From positions 21,432,369-21,496,368 of the forward strand of contig NC_080044.1 in assembly GCF_012489685.1 (NCBI RefSeq): a DNA stretch of 64,000 nt, read 5' to 3'. Below the pieces are notes generated by a model, which did no database searches, had not been told where the DNA came from, and saw only the letters and a program-made list of their open reading frames with translations. Source of the DNA: Lotus japonicus. Taxonomy: Eukaryota > Streptophyta > Magnoliopsida > Fabales > Fabaceae. A program made the translations under genes and the position numbers. Shown one piece after another: positions 36,044 through 46,596 of this stretch; within the stretch, counting starts at the first letter, position 1; every line of letters begins with the position of its first letter.

Positions 36044-39035
36044 GCCTGGAGGCGAAGTTGGCTTTGGAGGAAATGAAAAGGGTAAAATTGTTGGTACTGG
36101 TACTATTTGTGTAGATAGTAGTCCATGCATTGATAATGTGTTATTGGTAGACGGCTTAACACATAACTTATTGTCTATAAGTCAATTAGCTGACAAGGGT
36201 TATGATGTTATATTCAATCAAAAGTCCTGCCGGGCTGTAAGTCAAATCGATGGCTCTGTTCTGTTTAACAGCAAGAGGAAGAACAACATTTATAAGATCA
36301 GATTATCTGAGTTGGAGGCTCAGAATGTGAAGTGCCTTCTGTCTGTTAATGAAGAGCAGTGGGTATGGCATAGACGGTTAGGGCATGCCAGTATGAGAAA
36401 GATTTCTCAGCTGAGCAAGCTAAACCTTGTCAGGGGCTTACCCAATCTGAAGTTCGCTTCAGACGCTCTTTGTGAAGCATGTCAGAAAGGCAAATTCACA
36501 AAAGTCCCTTTCAAGGCAAAGAATGTTGTCTCAACCTCAATGCCGTTGGAACTTCTGCATATCGACCTTTTTGGACCAGTGAAAACTGAGTCTATAGGTG
36601 GCAAGAGATATGGGATGGTTATCGTTGATGACTATAGCCGCTGGACATGGGTAAAGTTTCTAACCCGCAAGGATGAGTCTCATGCTATGTTCTCTACCTT
36701 CATTGCTCAAGTGCAAAACGAGAAGGCTTGTAGGATTGTGCGTGTCAGAAGTGACCATGGTGGAGAGTTTGAGAATGACAAGTTTGAGAGTCTGTTTGAT
36801 TCCTATGGAATTGCACATGATTTCTCTTGTCCCAGAACTCCTCAACAAAATGGTGTTGTTGAGAGGAAGAACAGAACTCTTCAGGAGATGGCTAGAACCA
36901 TGCTCCAAGAAACTGGCATGGCTAAGCACTTTTGGGCAGAGGCAGTAAATACAGCATGTTACATTCAGAACAGAATCTCTGTGAGACCAATTCTGAATAA
37001 GACTCCTTATGAATTGTGGAAGAACATAAAACCAAACATTTCTTATTTTCATCCTTTTGGCTGTGTTTGTTATGTTCTCAATACTAAGGATAGATTGCAT
37101 AAATTTGATGCTAACTCTTCTAAGTGTCTATTACTTGGTTATTCTGAGAGATCTAAAGGTTTTAGATTTTATAATACTGATGCTAAGACTATTGAAGAAT
37201 CTATTCATGTTAGATTTGACGATAAGCTTGACTCTGACCAGTCAAAGCTAGTTGAGAAGTTTGCAGATTTAAGCATTAATGTTTCTGACAAAGGCAAAGC
37301 TCCAGAGGAAGCTGAGCCAGAGGAAGATGAACCAGAGGAAGAAGCTGGTCCCTCTAACTCACAAACTCTGAAGAAGAGCAGAATCACTGCAGCTCACCCT
37401 AAGGAATTGATTCTGGGCAATAAAGACGAACCAGTCAGAACCAGATCAGCCTTCAGACCCTCTGAAGAGACCTTGCTCAGTCTGAAAGGATTGGTGTCCT
37501 TAATTGAACCCAAGTCCATAGATGAAGCTCTTCAGGACAAGGATTGGATTCTGGCTATGGAAGAAGAATTGAATCAATTCTCCAAGAACGATGTTTAGAG
37601 CTTAGTGAAGAAGCCTGAGAGTGTCCATGTAATTGGAACAAGATGGGTATTCAGAAACAAGCTGAATGAGAAAGGAGATGTAGTCAGAAACAAGGCAAGG
37701 CTAGTTGCTCAAGGCTACAGCCAGCAGGAAGGAATAGACTACACTGAAACATTTGCTCCAGTAGCAAGACTGGAGGCAATCAGACTGTTGATCTCCTTTT
37801 CAGTGAATCACAACATAGTTCAACATCAGATGGACGTGAAGAGTGCCTTCCTAAATGGTTATATTTCAGAGGAAGTCTATGTTCATCAACCCCCAGGTTT
37901 TGAAGATGAGAAGAAGCCAGACCATGTGTTCAAATTGAAGAAATCACTCTATGGTCTGAAGCAAGCTCCCAGAGCATGGTATGAGAGACTCAGCTCATTC
38001 CTTCTGGAGAATGAGTTTGTAAGGGGTAAAGTAGATACAACTCTTTTTTGCAAGACTTATAAAGATGATATCTTAATTGTGCAAATTTATGTTGATGATA
38101 TTATATTTGGTTCTGCTAATCAATCTCTTTGCAAAGAATTTTCTGAGATGATGCAGGCTGAATTTGAGATGAGTATGATGGGAGAATTAAAGTACTTTCT
38201 GGGAATACAAGTTGATCAAACACTAGAAGGAACATATATCCATCAGAGCAAGTACACTAAAGAACTTCTGAAGAAGTTCAATATGCTGGAATCTACAGTG
38301 GCCAAGACTCCAATGCATCCTACATGCATTCTGGAGAAAGAAGATAAAAGTGGTAAAGTATGTCAGAAGCTCTATCGTGAAATGATAGGTTCACTTCTAT
38401 ACTTAACTGCATCTAGGCCAGACATACTATTTAGTGTTCATTTATGTGCTCGTTTCCAATCAGATCCAAGGGAAACCCACTTAACTGCTGTTAAGAGGAT
38501 CCTAAGGTATCTGAAAGGCACCACTAACCTTGGCTTGATGTATAAGAAAACATCAGAGTATAAGCTTTCAGGTTATTGTGATGCTGATTATGCTGGAGAT
38601 AGAACAGAGAGAAAAAGTACTTCTGGAAATTGTCAATTTCTGGGAAGCAATCTAGTCTCATGGGCAAGCAAGAGGCAATCAACCATTGCACTATCAACTG
38701 CAGAGGCAGAATATATCTCAGCAGCAATATGCAGCACTCAGATGCTCTGGATGAAACATCAGCTGGAGGATTATCAGATCCTTGAGAGCAATATCCCAAT
38801 CTATTGTGATAACACTGCTGCAATCTCATTGAGTAAGAATCCTATCTTGCATTCAAGGGCAAAGCACATTGAGGTAAAGTATCATTTTATTAGAGATTAT
38901 GTACAGAAGGGCGTACTTCTTCTGAAGTTTGTTGATACTGACCATCAATGGGCAGATATCTTTACAAAGCCCTTAGCAGAAGATAGATTTAATTTTATTC
39001 TGAAAAATCTGAACATGGATTTTTGTCCAGAGTGA
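35931..39035 (+). pseudogene. pol: Copia Pol polyprotein with one in-frame stop
   Basis: Domain order is typical Copia: aspartic protease (WYLDSGCSRHMTG), pre-integrase zinc-binding region (WHRRLGHAS then CEACQKGK), and integrase core with D (HIDLFGP), D (RSDHGGEF) and E (VVERKNR). Then come reverse transcriptase ([15 protein letters not shown] near 38090) and RNase H ([20 protein letters not shown]), ending near TKPLAEDRF. These cut the polyprotein, copy the RNA and insert the cDNA. TAG at 37596-37598 follows FSKNDV, before the RT, in an otherwise open frame. The first ATG in this frame is 35931; real synthesis would normally come from gag. Confidence 0.9.
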
Positions 39036-39475
39036 AGATGAATCAGAACCTCTGACTATGATACTTCTTGATCAGAAGATGTCTAGTCCAGAAGGTAACT
39101 CAATCAGAGTGTGTGTACCCATTGGTACTGACTCTGAAGCTGAGACAGCAACACGTGTATCAGTATTTCTGATGCATAGTTCCTTGTGCCCGTGTGACAG
39201 TTTGTCATGATTGCGTGTAGATGTGCTTCTCTCCTGTGTGTGATAGGTGTATTTACTGTTAATATCTATCTTTAATTTTCAACCGTTGATCTTAAATTGC
39301 TTTTTGAATCAACAACGGTTATTTGTCAAAACCCACTATACACACACGATCTCCTTCACTTTCGGTTTTTACTCTCTCTCTTGCTATTTCAAAACCGCTT
39401 ATCCTCGATTTCTCTCTCGATCTCTCTTCATCTTTCAACCTTCATCTTCTACCTAAACCTTCAACCGCTTCAAAA
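39036..39475 (+). other. Spacer between pol and the env-like ORF
   Basis: 440 bp. Its second half (about 39345-39475) is CT-rich with repeated CTCTCTCTCGAT-like runs ending AAAAATGG. It looks like the 5' leader of an ordinary plant mRNA. No convincing TATA box seen. Confidence 0.45.
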
Positions 39476-42376
39476 ATGGTGAGTCAAACCAGAAGAGCTA
39501 CTGCAGATGCAACCCAGTTCCCTCATATGGTAGTTGGTCTAGCAACGGGTCAAAGGGGCCCTGAGAATCCAACTCAAGATCAAGGTCAAGCTCAAGAGCA
39601 AATTATTCCAATTGCAGAACGGGGCTGTGCCGTTCACTGCGTTTATGCTCCTGAGGAACTTCAAGTCCTGGCAGAATGGAGATTCGACCTCGACAACCTT
39701 GCTACAAATGGGTATGATCTTCGTCCTGAAGTCCAAGTTCAAGGTTGGGGAAATTACTTCAACAGGCTTCGAGGACCGGTGTATGATAAACTGATCAAGG
39801 AATTCTGGAAGCACGCCGACTGCGATGATACTCAGGTGGTATCTCACATCCTTGGAAGAAAGATCATCATCACAGAGAAGTCTTTCGTGAATCTGCTGGG
39901 TGCAGAAACTGCTTTTGGGTATCGTTTCCAGTTCACTGAATCAAAGCTGAAACCCAAGACGAAGGATGAGACCAACAAGGCCCTATACACCAATTACAAA
40001 CCGGGCAAGACGAATTACAATGTGATGGACCTTCATCCCAAGCTCAAGATCTGGCACAAGATTTTGCTCCACTGCATAAACCAGAGACCAAAGGGCAGTT
40101 CCCCAGACTACATCAACTTCAACCAGAAGGCGATGTTGTTCTTCATCCAAGACAAGAAGAAGATTTGTCTTCCCTACTTCCTGTTCTCCTACTTGAAGGA
40201 GTGTATCCGGAAGTCTCGTACCACTGCCTCCATCAAGTCAGCAATCAAGTATATTCCCTTCGGGAGACTGTTGTCTGATCTCTTCATTGAGAGTGGCCTC
40301 ATTCAAGATCTGATAAATGCTGGATGCACAGAGGATCTGACCACCATTGTCAGTGACGTCTTCACTGCAAATTCTCTGAAGAAAATGGGCCTAGTTAAGA
40401 AGAAGATTGCTCCTGCCCATGAAGACACATCTTCTGAGATCAGAAGTAGAAGGGTGCCTCTGAATGACTATCCTCTGTGGACACAGGCTGACAATCTTGA
40501 AGCCATTAGGTGCTATGTTGAAGACCTAAGGGCTCAAGGCTTTGAAATTGATCTCGATGAATTTTTCAGCCGATTGCCGCCAGCTCCAGAGTTTCCTTCT
40601 CCTATCAAGAAGAAAGCTCAGAGGAAGATGATCCTAGAAGAATCTTCTGAGGAATCAGATGTCCCTCTGATCAAAAAGAAGATGGCCGGTCAATCCAAGA
40701 GAAAGCATGATGAAACCAGCAAGCCTGATGATGGTGATGATGGTGATGATGGTGATAATGAGGATGGTCCTCCTAAGAAGAAGAAGAAGCAGGTCAGAAT
40801 TGTGGTGAAGCCTACTCGGGTGGAACCAGCTGCTGAAGTGATCAGAAGGATTGAACCTCCTGCCAGAGTGACAAGATCATCAGCACATTCAAGTAAGTCT
40901 GCAGTTGCTTCTGATGATGATTTGAATTTATTTGATGCACTCCCCATATCTGCCATGCTCAAACACTCTTCAAATCCCCTCACTCCTATTCCTGAGTCCC
41001 AACCAGCTGCACAAACCACCTCTCCACCACATTCCCCAAGGTCTTCATTCTTTCAACCTTCCCCTACTGAAGCACCTCTCTGGAATTTGCTCCAGAACCA
41101 ACCCTCTAGGCCAGAAGAACCAACCTCTCCCATTACCATCCCGTACAACCCATTAACTTCTGAACCCATCATTCATGAGCAACCAGAGCCTACCCGAACA
41201 GAACCTGGACCCAGAACCTCTGATCACTCTGTCCCAAGAGCATCAGAACGTCTGGCTCTCAGAACCACGGATACAGACTCTTCCACAGCACTTACACCTG
41301 TATCCTTCCCAACCAATGTTGCTGACTCTTCTCCCTCCAATAACTCTGAATCCATTAGAAAATTCATGGAGGTCAGAAAAGAAAAGGTGTCTACCTTAGA
41401 AGAATACTATCTCACTTGTCCAAGCCCTAGGAGATATCCTGGCCCTAGACCTGAACGTTTAGTTGACCCAGATGAACCTATCTTGGCCAATCCTTTACAT
41501 GAGGCAGACCCTTTGGCTCCACAAGCTCACCCTGCCCCTGACCAACAAGAGCCTATTCAACCAGAACCTGAACCAGAACAATCTGTGTCTAACCAATCAT
41601 CAGTTAGATCACCTCATCCTCTGGTTGAAACTTCAGAACCTCACCTTGGAACCTCTGAACCAAATGCTCAAATGTTTAACATTGGCTCTCCACAAGGTGC
41701 CTCTGAAGCTCACAGCAGCAATCACCCAGCCTCTCCTGAAACCAACCTCTCCATAATTCCTTACACTCACCTTCGACCCACATCTCTCTCTGAGTGCATC
41801 AATATTTTCTATCATGAAGCCTCTTTGATGCTACGCAATGTGCAAGGTCAGACTGACCTAAGCGAGAATGCTGAACATGTGGCTGAAGAGTGGAACAATC
41901 TGGGCACTTGGCTAGTGGCTCAAGTTCCAGTTATGATGCAGCTCCTGCATGCAGAAGGAAGTCAGAGGATTGAGGCTGCAAAGCAAAGGTTTGCTAGAAG
42001 GGTGGCTCTTCATGAACAAGAACAGAGACATAAGCTACTTGAAGCTATTGAAGAAGCCAAAAGAAAGAAAGAACAAGCAGAAGAAGCTGCACGTCAAGCA
42101 GCAGCTCAAGCTGAACAAGCCAGATTAGAGGCAGAACGACTTGAAGCTGAGGCTGAAGCCCTTAGATGCCAAGCACTTGCACCAGTAGTGTTTACTCCTG
42201 CTGCTTCTGCTTCCATTCCAGCTCCTCAAGCTGCTCAGAATGTTCCTTCCAGTTCTACTCAGTCAAGCTCGTCCAGACTCGACATCATGGAACAGCGTCT
42301 TGACACTCATGAATCCATGCTAATTGAAATGAAGCACATGATGATGGAACTTATGCGTCGATCTGATAAACCCTAG
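39476..42376 (+). CDS. Env-like ORF of the Sirevirus-type element
   Basis: 967 residues from the ATG at 39476. The same frame is open to 39323, but that part translates the CT-rich leader, so I prefer the later start. Roughly residues 60-330 form a structured region (GPVYDKLIKEFWKHADCDD, RKIIITEKSFVNLLG) like the putative plant transposon protein domain found in legume retroelement ORFs. Then come a Lys/Asp-rich stretch, a long Pro/Ser/Thr/Glu-rich segment and an Ala/Glu-rich coiled coil near the C-terminus. Sireviruses often carry an ORF here called env-like by position. I see no clear signal peptide or membrane span, so membrane-envelope function is doubtful. Confidence 0.8.
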   Translation: MVSQTRRATADATQFPHMVVGLATGQRGPENPTQDQGQAQEQIIPIAERGCAVHCVYAPEELQVLAEWRFDLDNLATNGYDLRPEVQVQGWGNYFNRLRGPVYDKLIKEFWKHADCDDTQVVSHILGRKIIITEKSFVNLLGAETAFGYRFQFTESKLKPKTKDETNKALYTNYKPGKTNYNVMDLHPKLKIWHKILLHCINQRPKGSSPDYINFNQKAMLFFIQDKKKICLPYFLFSYLKECIRKSRTTASIKSAIKYIPFGRLLSDLFIESGLIQDLINAGCTEDLTTIVSDVFTANSLKKMGLVKKKIAPAHEDTSSEIRSRRVPLNDYPLWTQADNLEAIRCYVEDLRAQGFEIDLDEFFSRLPPAPEFPSPIKKKAQRKMILEESSEESDVPLIKKKMAGQSKRKHDETSKPDDGDDGDDGDNEDGPPKKKKKQVRIVVKPTRVEPAAEVIRRIEPPARVTRSSAHSSKSAVASDDDLNLFDALPISAMLKHSSNPLTPIPESQPAAQTTSPPHSPRSSFFQPSPTEAPLWNLLQNQPSRPEEPTSPITIPYNPLTSEPIIHEQPEPTRTEPGPRTSDHSVPRASERLALRTTDTDSSTALTPVSFPTNVADSSPSNNSESIRKFMEVRKEKVSTLEEYYLTCPSPRRYPGPRPERLVDPDEPILANPLHEADPLAPQAHPAPDQQEPIQPEPEPEQSVSNQSSVRSPHPLVETSEPHLGTSEPNAQMFNIGSPQGASEAHSSNHPASPETNLSIIPYTHLRPTSLSECINIFYHEASLMLRNVQGQTDLSENAEHVAEEWNNLGTWLVAQVPVMMQLLHAEGSQRIEAAKQRFARRVALHEQEQRHKLLEAIEEAKRKKEQAEEAARQAAAQAEQARLEAERLEAEAEALRCQALAPVVFTPAASASIPAPQAAQNVPSSSTQSSSSRLDIMEQRLDTHESMLIEMKHMMMELMRRSDKP

Positions 42377-42446
42377 TTTTAGGATCTCTTCTCTTTTCTT
42401 TTTTTAACTTTGTTTTATTTTGTTAACTTCTGTTTCTTTTTATATA

Positions 42447-42452
42447 TTTATT
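42447..42452 (-). terminator. Possible poly(A) signal for the antisense gene
   Basis: AATAAA on the minus strand, about 120 bp beyond the antisense ORF stop. A second AATAAA-like motif lies a little farther on. AT-rich DNA makes chance occurrence easy. Confidence 0.3.
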
Positions 42453-42572
42453 CTACTTTGTTCGTTTGTGATTATCTATGCATATCTATATATATTTCTG
42501 TCACATATGCTTGCAAAAATCTTTTTATTCATAATTTCTTTATGTTTACATCATACATTCTTTTCCTAAAGT

Positions 42573-42964
42573 CTAGAATGGAGGATCCCTCCTCATTCTT
42601 CTGCACTCCTGGCGCTGCTCTGACCTATCCTTCTCCAGACGATCCAGTGCATACTGGATGTTGTTGAGCCTGTCTTTTAGCTCATCCCTCTCCAGAATCT
42701 CTTCTGCAGTCTTGAGCTTCTCTTCAATCCTCTCTTTTTCTTCCAGCAGCTTGAGTTCAAGCCGGCTGAGTTCTTGCACTCCTCCACGAAGGCAAGAAAT
42801 TCTCTCAGGTCTCTCTTCAACTCTGGACGCAGGTCCTCTTCCAGCAGTGTCCGTGTTAGCTCTGAGATGGTCCTAGTACCCTCTGGATGCCTGATGTTCA
42901 GGAACAAGTCCTCCTCAAAGGCCTTCCTTCTCAGCTCCTCTAGTGCTACGATGTATGATGCCAT
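42573..42964 (-). pseudogene. Antisense coiled-coil gene inside the Copia element
   Basis: Two overlapping minus-strand frames. The first starts at ATG 42964 (MASYIVALEELRRKAFEEDL) and stays open to 42677. The second (RLELKLLEEKERIEEKLKTA) runs to 42573. Both are rich in Leu, Glu, Arg and Lys with heptad-like spacing, as in a coiled coil. Coding character switches from one frame to the other near 42780-42790, which suggests one gene of about 130 residues with a single-base slip. A TATA box lies 57 bp upstream on the same strand, and the gene converges on the env-like ORF. I do not recognise the family. Confidence 0.6.
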
Positions 42965-43020
42965 TTTTTTTCTTTACTGAAAATTGTTCGAGTTGTGAAG
43001 CTTACTTTTCTCTCCAACGC

Positions 43021-43028
43021 TTTATATA
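43021..43028 (-). promoter_or_regulatory. TATA box for the antisense gene
   Basis: Minus strand reads CCTATATAAAGCG. A start site about 30 bp downstream would give a leader of about 25-30 nt before ATG 42964, a normal plant arrangement. Confidence 0.55.
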
Positions 43029-43214
43029 GGCTTCACTTTCTCTCTGAAAGTTAATGCTCCTACAGTTCTCGAGGTTAAGTTCTTGGTAACTGACCCTCCT
43101 CTTTACTCCCTTGGCCGGTGGTAAACGTTTTTATCTTGCATTAACTCTTCTATTTATTTCGCCTAACTCTGATTCTTGCATCGTTTTCATTTTCTTTAAA
43201 CTTAGACCTTCTCT

Positions 43215-43746
43215 AAGGGGGAGTACCTTGTACTTCAAGCTAAGTTTTTCACACCCCAGGCTTTTTGCTTATGACAAAAAGGGGGAGTAAACCCAGTTTT
43301 TGATGTGTAAGATGTGTTAGTGTGATTTATTTTTCTTTTGGAGAATTTAAGAGTTCCACCTTTATGACCATAGATGTGTCACTGGGCTAATACAAGGAAT
43401 ACATTTCACTTCTTCTGAAGTGATTCTAATTTGACTCTGATACCCAAGACTCTGATACCTTGTCCGTGACTCTGATTACTTATGCGCTCTGATTACTCTA
43501 TTTTCATCTATGTCATAAGTTTTTCACTCTGAATTCTTATATCATTTAGCTCATAATCTAGACTTTACTAACGTTTTCATCAAGTATTAGATTCAGGGGG
43601 AGCTAAGCTCAGAATCAAGCAGTGACTTGAATTCAGAATGAGCAAGATAAACTATTCTATATCTCTAAACTCTGAGTGAATTCAGTTTAATGTTTAAGAA
43701 TTGTTCATCAAAAATCTTAGTTTTGTCATCATCAAAAAGGGGGAGA
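43215..43746 (+). promoter_or_regulatory. Multiple polypurine tracts before the 3' LTR
   Basis: AAGGGGGAG (43215-43223), AAAAAGGGGGAG (about 43276-43286), AGGGGGAG (43595-43602) and AAAAAGGGGGAGA (43734-43746, one base before the LTR). The last is the functional primer site for plus-strand DNA by position. Repeated polypurine tracts upstream of the 3' LTR are a described Sirevirus feature. Confidence 0.8.
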
Positions 43747-43747
43747 T

Positions 43748-44953
43748 TGTAAGATCAAGTTTTGATCTAGTAGTACAACTCTATGTTTTGATGATTACAA
43801 GTTAACCTTTTGATATGAACAATTGTGGTACTCTAACGTGTTTTTCTGAGTGTGCTATTTACAGGCTCTGACCTCAACTCAATCTCACACAAATCAGAAG
43901 CACTGTGTTAAAGAGCGACCCAAGCAACGTTTTCGCATTCACCATGTTCAGTATGAACAGTGGAAAAGCTTCAGAAGTTCTGAAGTTATACAAACTCTGA
44001 TGTGGACTCAGTCACTAGAAGTTCTGAAGATCCAGAAAGTCTGATAACCAAGAAACACTGAAGGCTCAGATATTCTGATGGTGTAGAAGACTCTGAAGAT
44101 CCAGAAGCTGATTAGTGAAGTTCTGATGTCCAGAAGCAAGATACTCTGAAGACCATGTACTTCCCTCTGAGTTCAGAATCAGAAGAAACAATGGTCAGAG
44201 GATCTGGGCTTTCCCTCTGACTCTGATCAACCGGCTTCACAAGTTCCAATATGAAGCATTCCCCTGATCAGAAGTCTCCTAGGTTTAAAGGTCAAGTCGC
44301 TATCCAAGTACAAAAGCAACTGTACCTTCCTGACGACCTACCTAACAGTCTCAGACATAGCAGAAGCTGGATTTTCCAGAACTGCCCTCCAACGGTAGCA
44401 TTTTCCATGCAACGCTCAACCCTAATCCTTGGAGTATATAAAGAGGCTGAAGACTGAAAGAAGCGGCTAGAAGCATTCACATACGCACAAGACAATTTGA
44501 AATTCTTCTAAGCTTTCTTTCATCTGAAACTCATTGAGTTTACTATTAGCTTTTTAGAAGCAAATCTCTTGTAAACAATTCTCTGATAAACAGTTTGTTT
44601 AGTTCCTTTAGGAGATCAAGGTTGATCGGATCCTAGAGAAGACTAAGAGAGTGAATCTTAGTGTGAGCTAAGTCAGTGTAATTGTTAGTCACTTGTAGGT
44701 TTCAAGTGCAGTTGTAACTCTTACCTGATTAGTGGATTGCCTTCATTCTAAGAAGGAAGAAATCACCTTAACGGGTGGACTAGAGTAGCTTGAGTGATTT
44801 ATCAAGTGAACCAGGATAAAATCCTTGTGTGCTTTTCTATCTCTTATCTTTAGCACTTAAGTTCTCGAAAGATTTGTCTGAATCTTTAAGGTGGAAGCTT
44901 TATACTGAAAACGTTATTCAAACCCCCCCTTTCTACCGTTTTTCATACCTTCA
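43748..44953 (+). repeat. 3' LTR of the Copia element
   Basis: 1206 bp, about six substitutions from 32855-34060. Its right end runs into the LINE ORF2 after the TCTCT duplication, so an open frame starting at 44829 in the LTR is a chance fusion with the LINE. Confidence 0.93.
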
Positions 44954-44958
44954 TCTCT

Positions 44959-45992
44959 TTCCATCCCTCAGATTGGAACCTGATGCTCTTTTTGAATCAG
45001 TCTGGAATTTTCGTGGTCCCCCTAAAGCCCAGGCTTTGCTTTGGAAAATTGCCCACAACAAGCTTCTCACCAACGAAGAGCGTGTTAAAAGGCAAATGAC
45101 AAATGAGGGACTTTGCCCAAGATGCAATGAGCAAGAGGAATCCATTATGCACGCCATCAGGGACTGTGAGTGCATCAAACAGGTCTGGGATGTCTTCGTG
45201 GAGAAGGCAAACTGGAGCTGTTTCTTTAGTCAAGGCTTATCGAGTTGGATGCTCACCAACCTCAGCAAGAATTACATCCATAATCGAGGTATTAGCTGGC
45301 CCCTTTTATTTGGTGTCATTGTCTGGCTTCTGTGGAAAGATAGGTGCAATCTGGTCTTTAACAACCGCTCCAATATCCCAGATTCTTTTGCAGTCATGGC
45401 TATTAGTGCTGCCTCTCAAGTAGCAAATTCTCTAGTCCAATTGGACAAACCTCTCAAGCCTCCAAAGGCTGAACACTTAATTCGCTGGTGGCCCCCTAAA
45501 TGTGATTCTTGGAAGCTTAACACTGACGGCTCTGTTTTCCAATCTGATTCTAGAGCTGCTTGTGGTGGGCTAATTCGCGACCACTCCGGTAAACCGCTTG
45601 CAGGTTTCTTCTCCTCTCTTGGCATATGCTCCTCTGTTAGAGCTGAACTCTGGGGTATCCTCAAAGGTCTCCGGTTAGCATCTTCTTATCGATTGAATGA
45701 GGTAGTGGTTGAAATGGATTCAAAAACTGCTCATGATCTCATCACTATCCGTTGCTCCCACTCTCACCCTTGCATAGACCTGGTTAAGGACATCCAATAC
45801 TTAGCTTCCTTGAATTGGACTGTCTCCTTTCATCATATTTATCGAGAAGCAAATCGTTGCGCGGATCATCTGGCGCGACTGGGCCACTCCCCCCCTGGAG
45901 AGGACTTTGACTCTGCCCATGTTCCTAGCTCTTTATATCCCCTTTTAAGGGATGATGTAATTGGGGTAGCTTTACCCAGACTTCTGGTGTAA
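44959..45992 (+). pseudogene. LINE ORF2, zinc-binding and RNase H part
   Basis: Continues ORF2 in frame after the Copia insertion. First a zf-RVT-type region: PPKAQALLWKIAHNKLLT and CPRCNEQEESIMHAIRDC. Then an RNase H domain with acidic residues in TDGS, AELWG, EMDSKT and the HIYREANRCADHLA segment. RNase H would remove LINE RNA from the RNA-DNA hybrid. Ends at TAA 45990-45992, about 35 bp before the poly(A) tail. Open and well conserved but separated from its N-terminal part by 12 kb. Confidence 0.9.
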
Positions 45993-46063
45993 TCTTGTTT
46001 CTTTGGGCTTTCGCCCCCTTTATTATCAAAAAAAAAAAAAAAAAGAAAATGGTTTCATCTGAT

Positions 46064-46591
46064 GGGGGTGGCTCACGTGCAAGGAAAGGTGAGGAGGAAG
46101 AAAATTAATTTAATGACTAAAGAGGGAGAAAGAGTGGGGACGGTTGAGAGAGTGAGTGGAGGGAGAGAGAAAGATCAATGCTTATTAGGGAAGTGGGGAC
46201 CACGTGAAGGAGAGATAAAAAGTTATTGGGAATTTGAATTTTTGAATAAGTGGTTGGGAAGAGATTGGATGGTGTGGGAAGATGAGAATGAATTAATTGA
46301 GTGGTTGAGGGAAAAGAATAAAGAATATTCTTTGGTGATAGGCTAACATAGATAATTATGAGAAGGTAACCTGATAGAGCAGGTCATCTTTATAAAGAAA
46401 GGGATAATTAACCAATAGAAATTATTAAGATTAAAATGAAATAACACACACAAAAATAATTATAATTTTATTCTTGTATTTAAATAAAACTCTATAAAAT
46501 AAAAATATTGAAATTAATTAATAAATAATACGCGTTGTCATGATTAAGGAGATTAAATAAATAAACGTTCTATTAAATTTCGGGTCTTACA
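46064..46591 (-). repeat. Last segment of the outer solo LTR
   Basis: Resumes after the LINE target duplication and ends CGGGTCTTACA. A 94-codon plus-strand frame here is rich in Glu, Lys and Trp with no family pattern. Confidence 0.6.
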
Positions 46592-46596
46592 AAGCC

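Larger units (their letters stand above)
32855..44953 (+). mobile_element. Sirevirus-type Copia retrotransposon, 12.1 kb
   Basis: Flanked by TCTCT at 32850-32854 and 44954-44958, with 1206-bp LTRs at each end, an initiator tRNA-Met primer-binding site and a polypurine tract next to the 3' LTR. The order gag, pol (protease, integrase, RT, RNase H), env-like ORF, then several AGGGGGAG tracts is the known signature of the SIRE/Maximus lineage. By eye the LTRs differ at about 6 positions, 0.5%, so it is young. Defects: a TAG in pol and a frame offset between gag and pol. An antisense gene lies after the env-like ORF. Confidence 0.92.
28045..46044 (+). mobile_element. LINE-1 retrotransposon, split by a Copia element
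   Basis: Flanked by a perfect 19-bp TSD, GAAAATGGTTTCATCTGAT, at 28026-28044 and 46045-46063. It ends in a 17-A tail (46028-46044), the mark of target-primed reverse transcription. Leaving out the Copia insertion (32855-44953 plus TCTCT), the LINE is about 5.9 kb. It encodes ORF1 and ORF2 with the usual plant L1 domain order. It interrupts the outer solo LTR. Each ORF has one in-frame stop and ORF2 is split, so the copy is dead. Confidence 0.9.
12697..46591 (-). mobile_element. Outer solo LTR of a Tekay-like element, hugely expanded
   Basis: Begins TGTAACACCCCGATTTT at 12697 and ends CGGGTCTTACA at 46591, flanked by AAGCC at 12692-12696 and 46592-46596. The termini match those of the complete element at 14268-25345, so this is a related LTR in the same (minus) orientation. 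Its own sequence is 12697-14267, 25351-28044 and 46064-46591, about 4.8 kb. The rest is two later insertions. No internal region of its own is present, so I call it a solo LTR. Confidence 0.75.

Noticed and set aside
40690..41019. Minus-strand frame opposite the env-like ORF
   Set aside because: A shadow of the Asp/Lys- and Pro-rich plus-strand coding sequence; no promoter or coding pattern of its own.
44829..45992. A single 387-codon gene
   Set aside because: The first part is Copia LTR sequence and the rest is LINE ORF2; the TCTCT duplication marks the junction.
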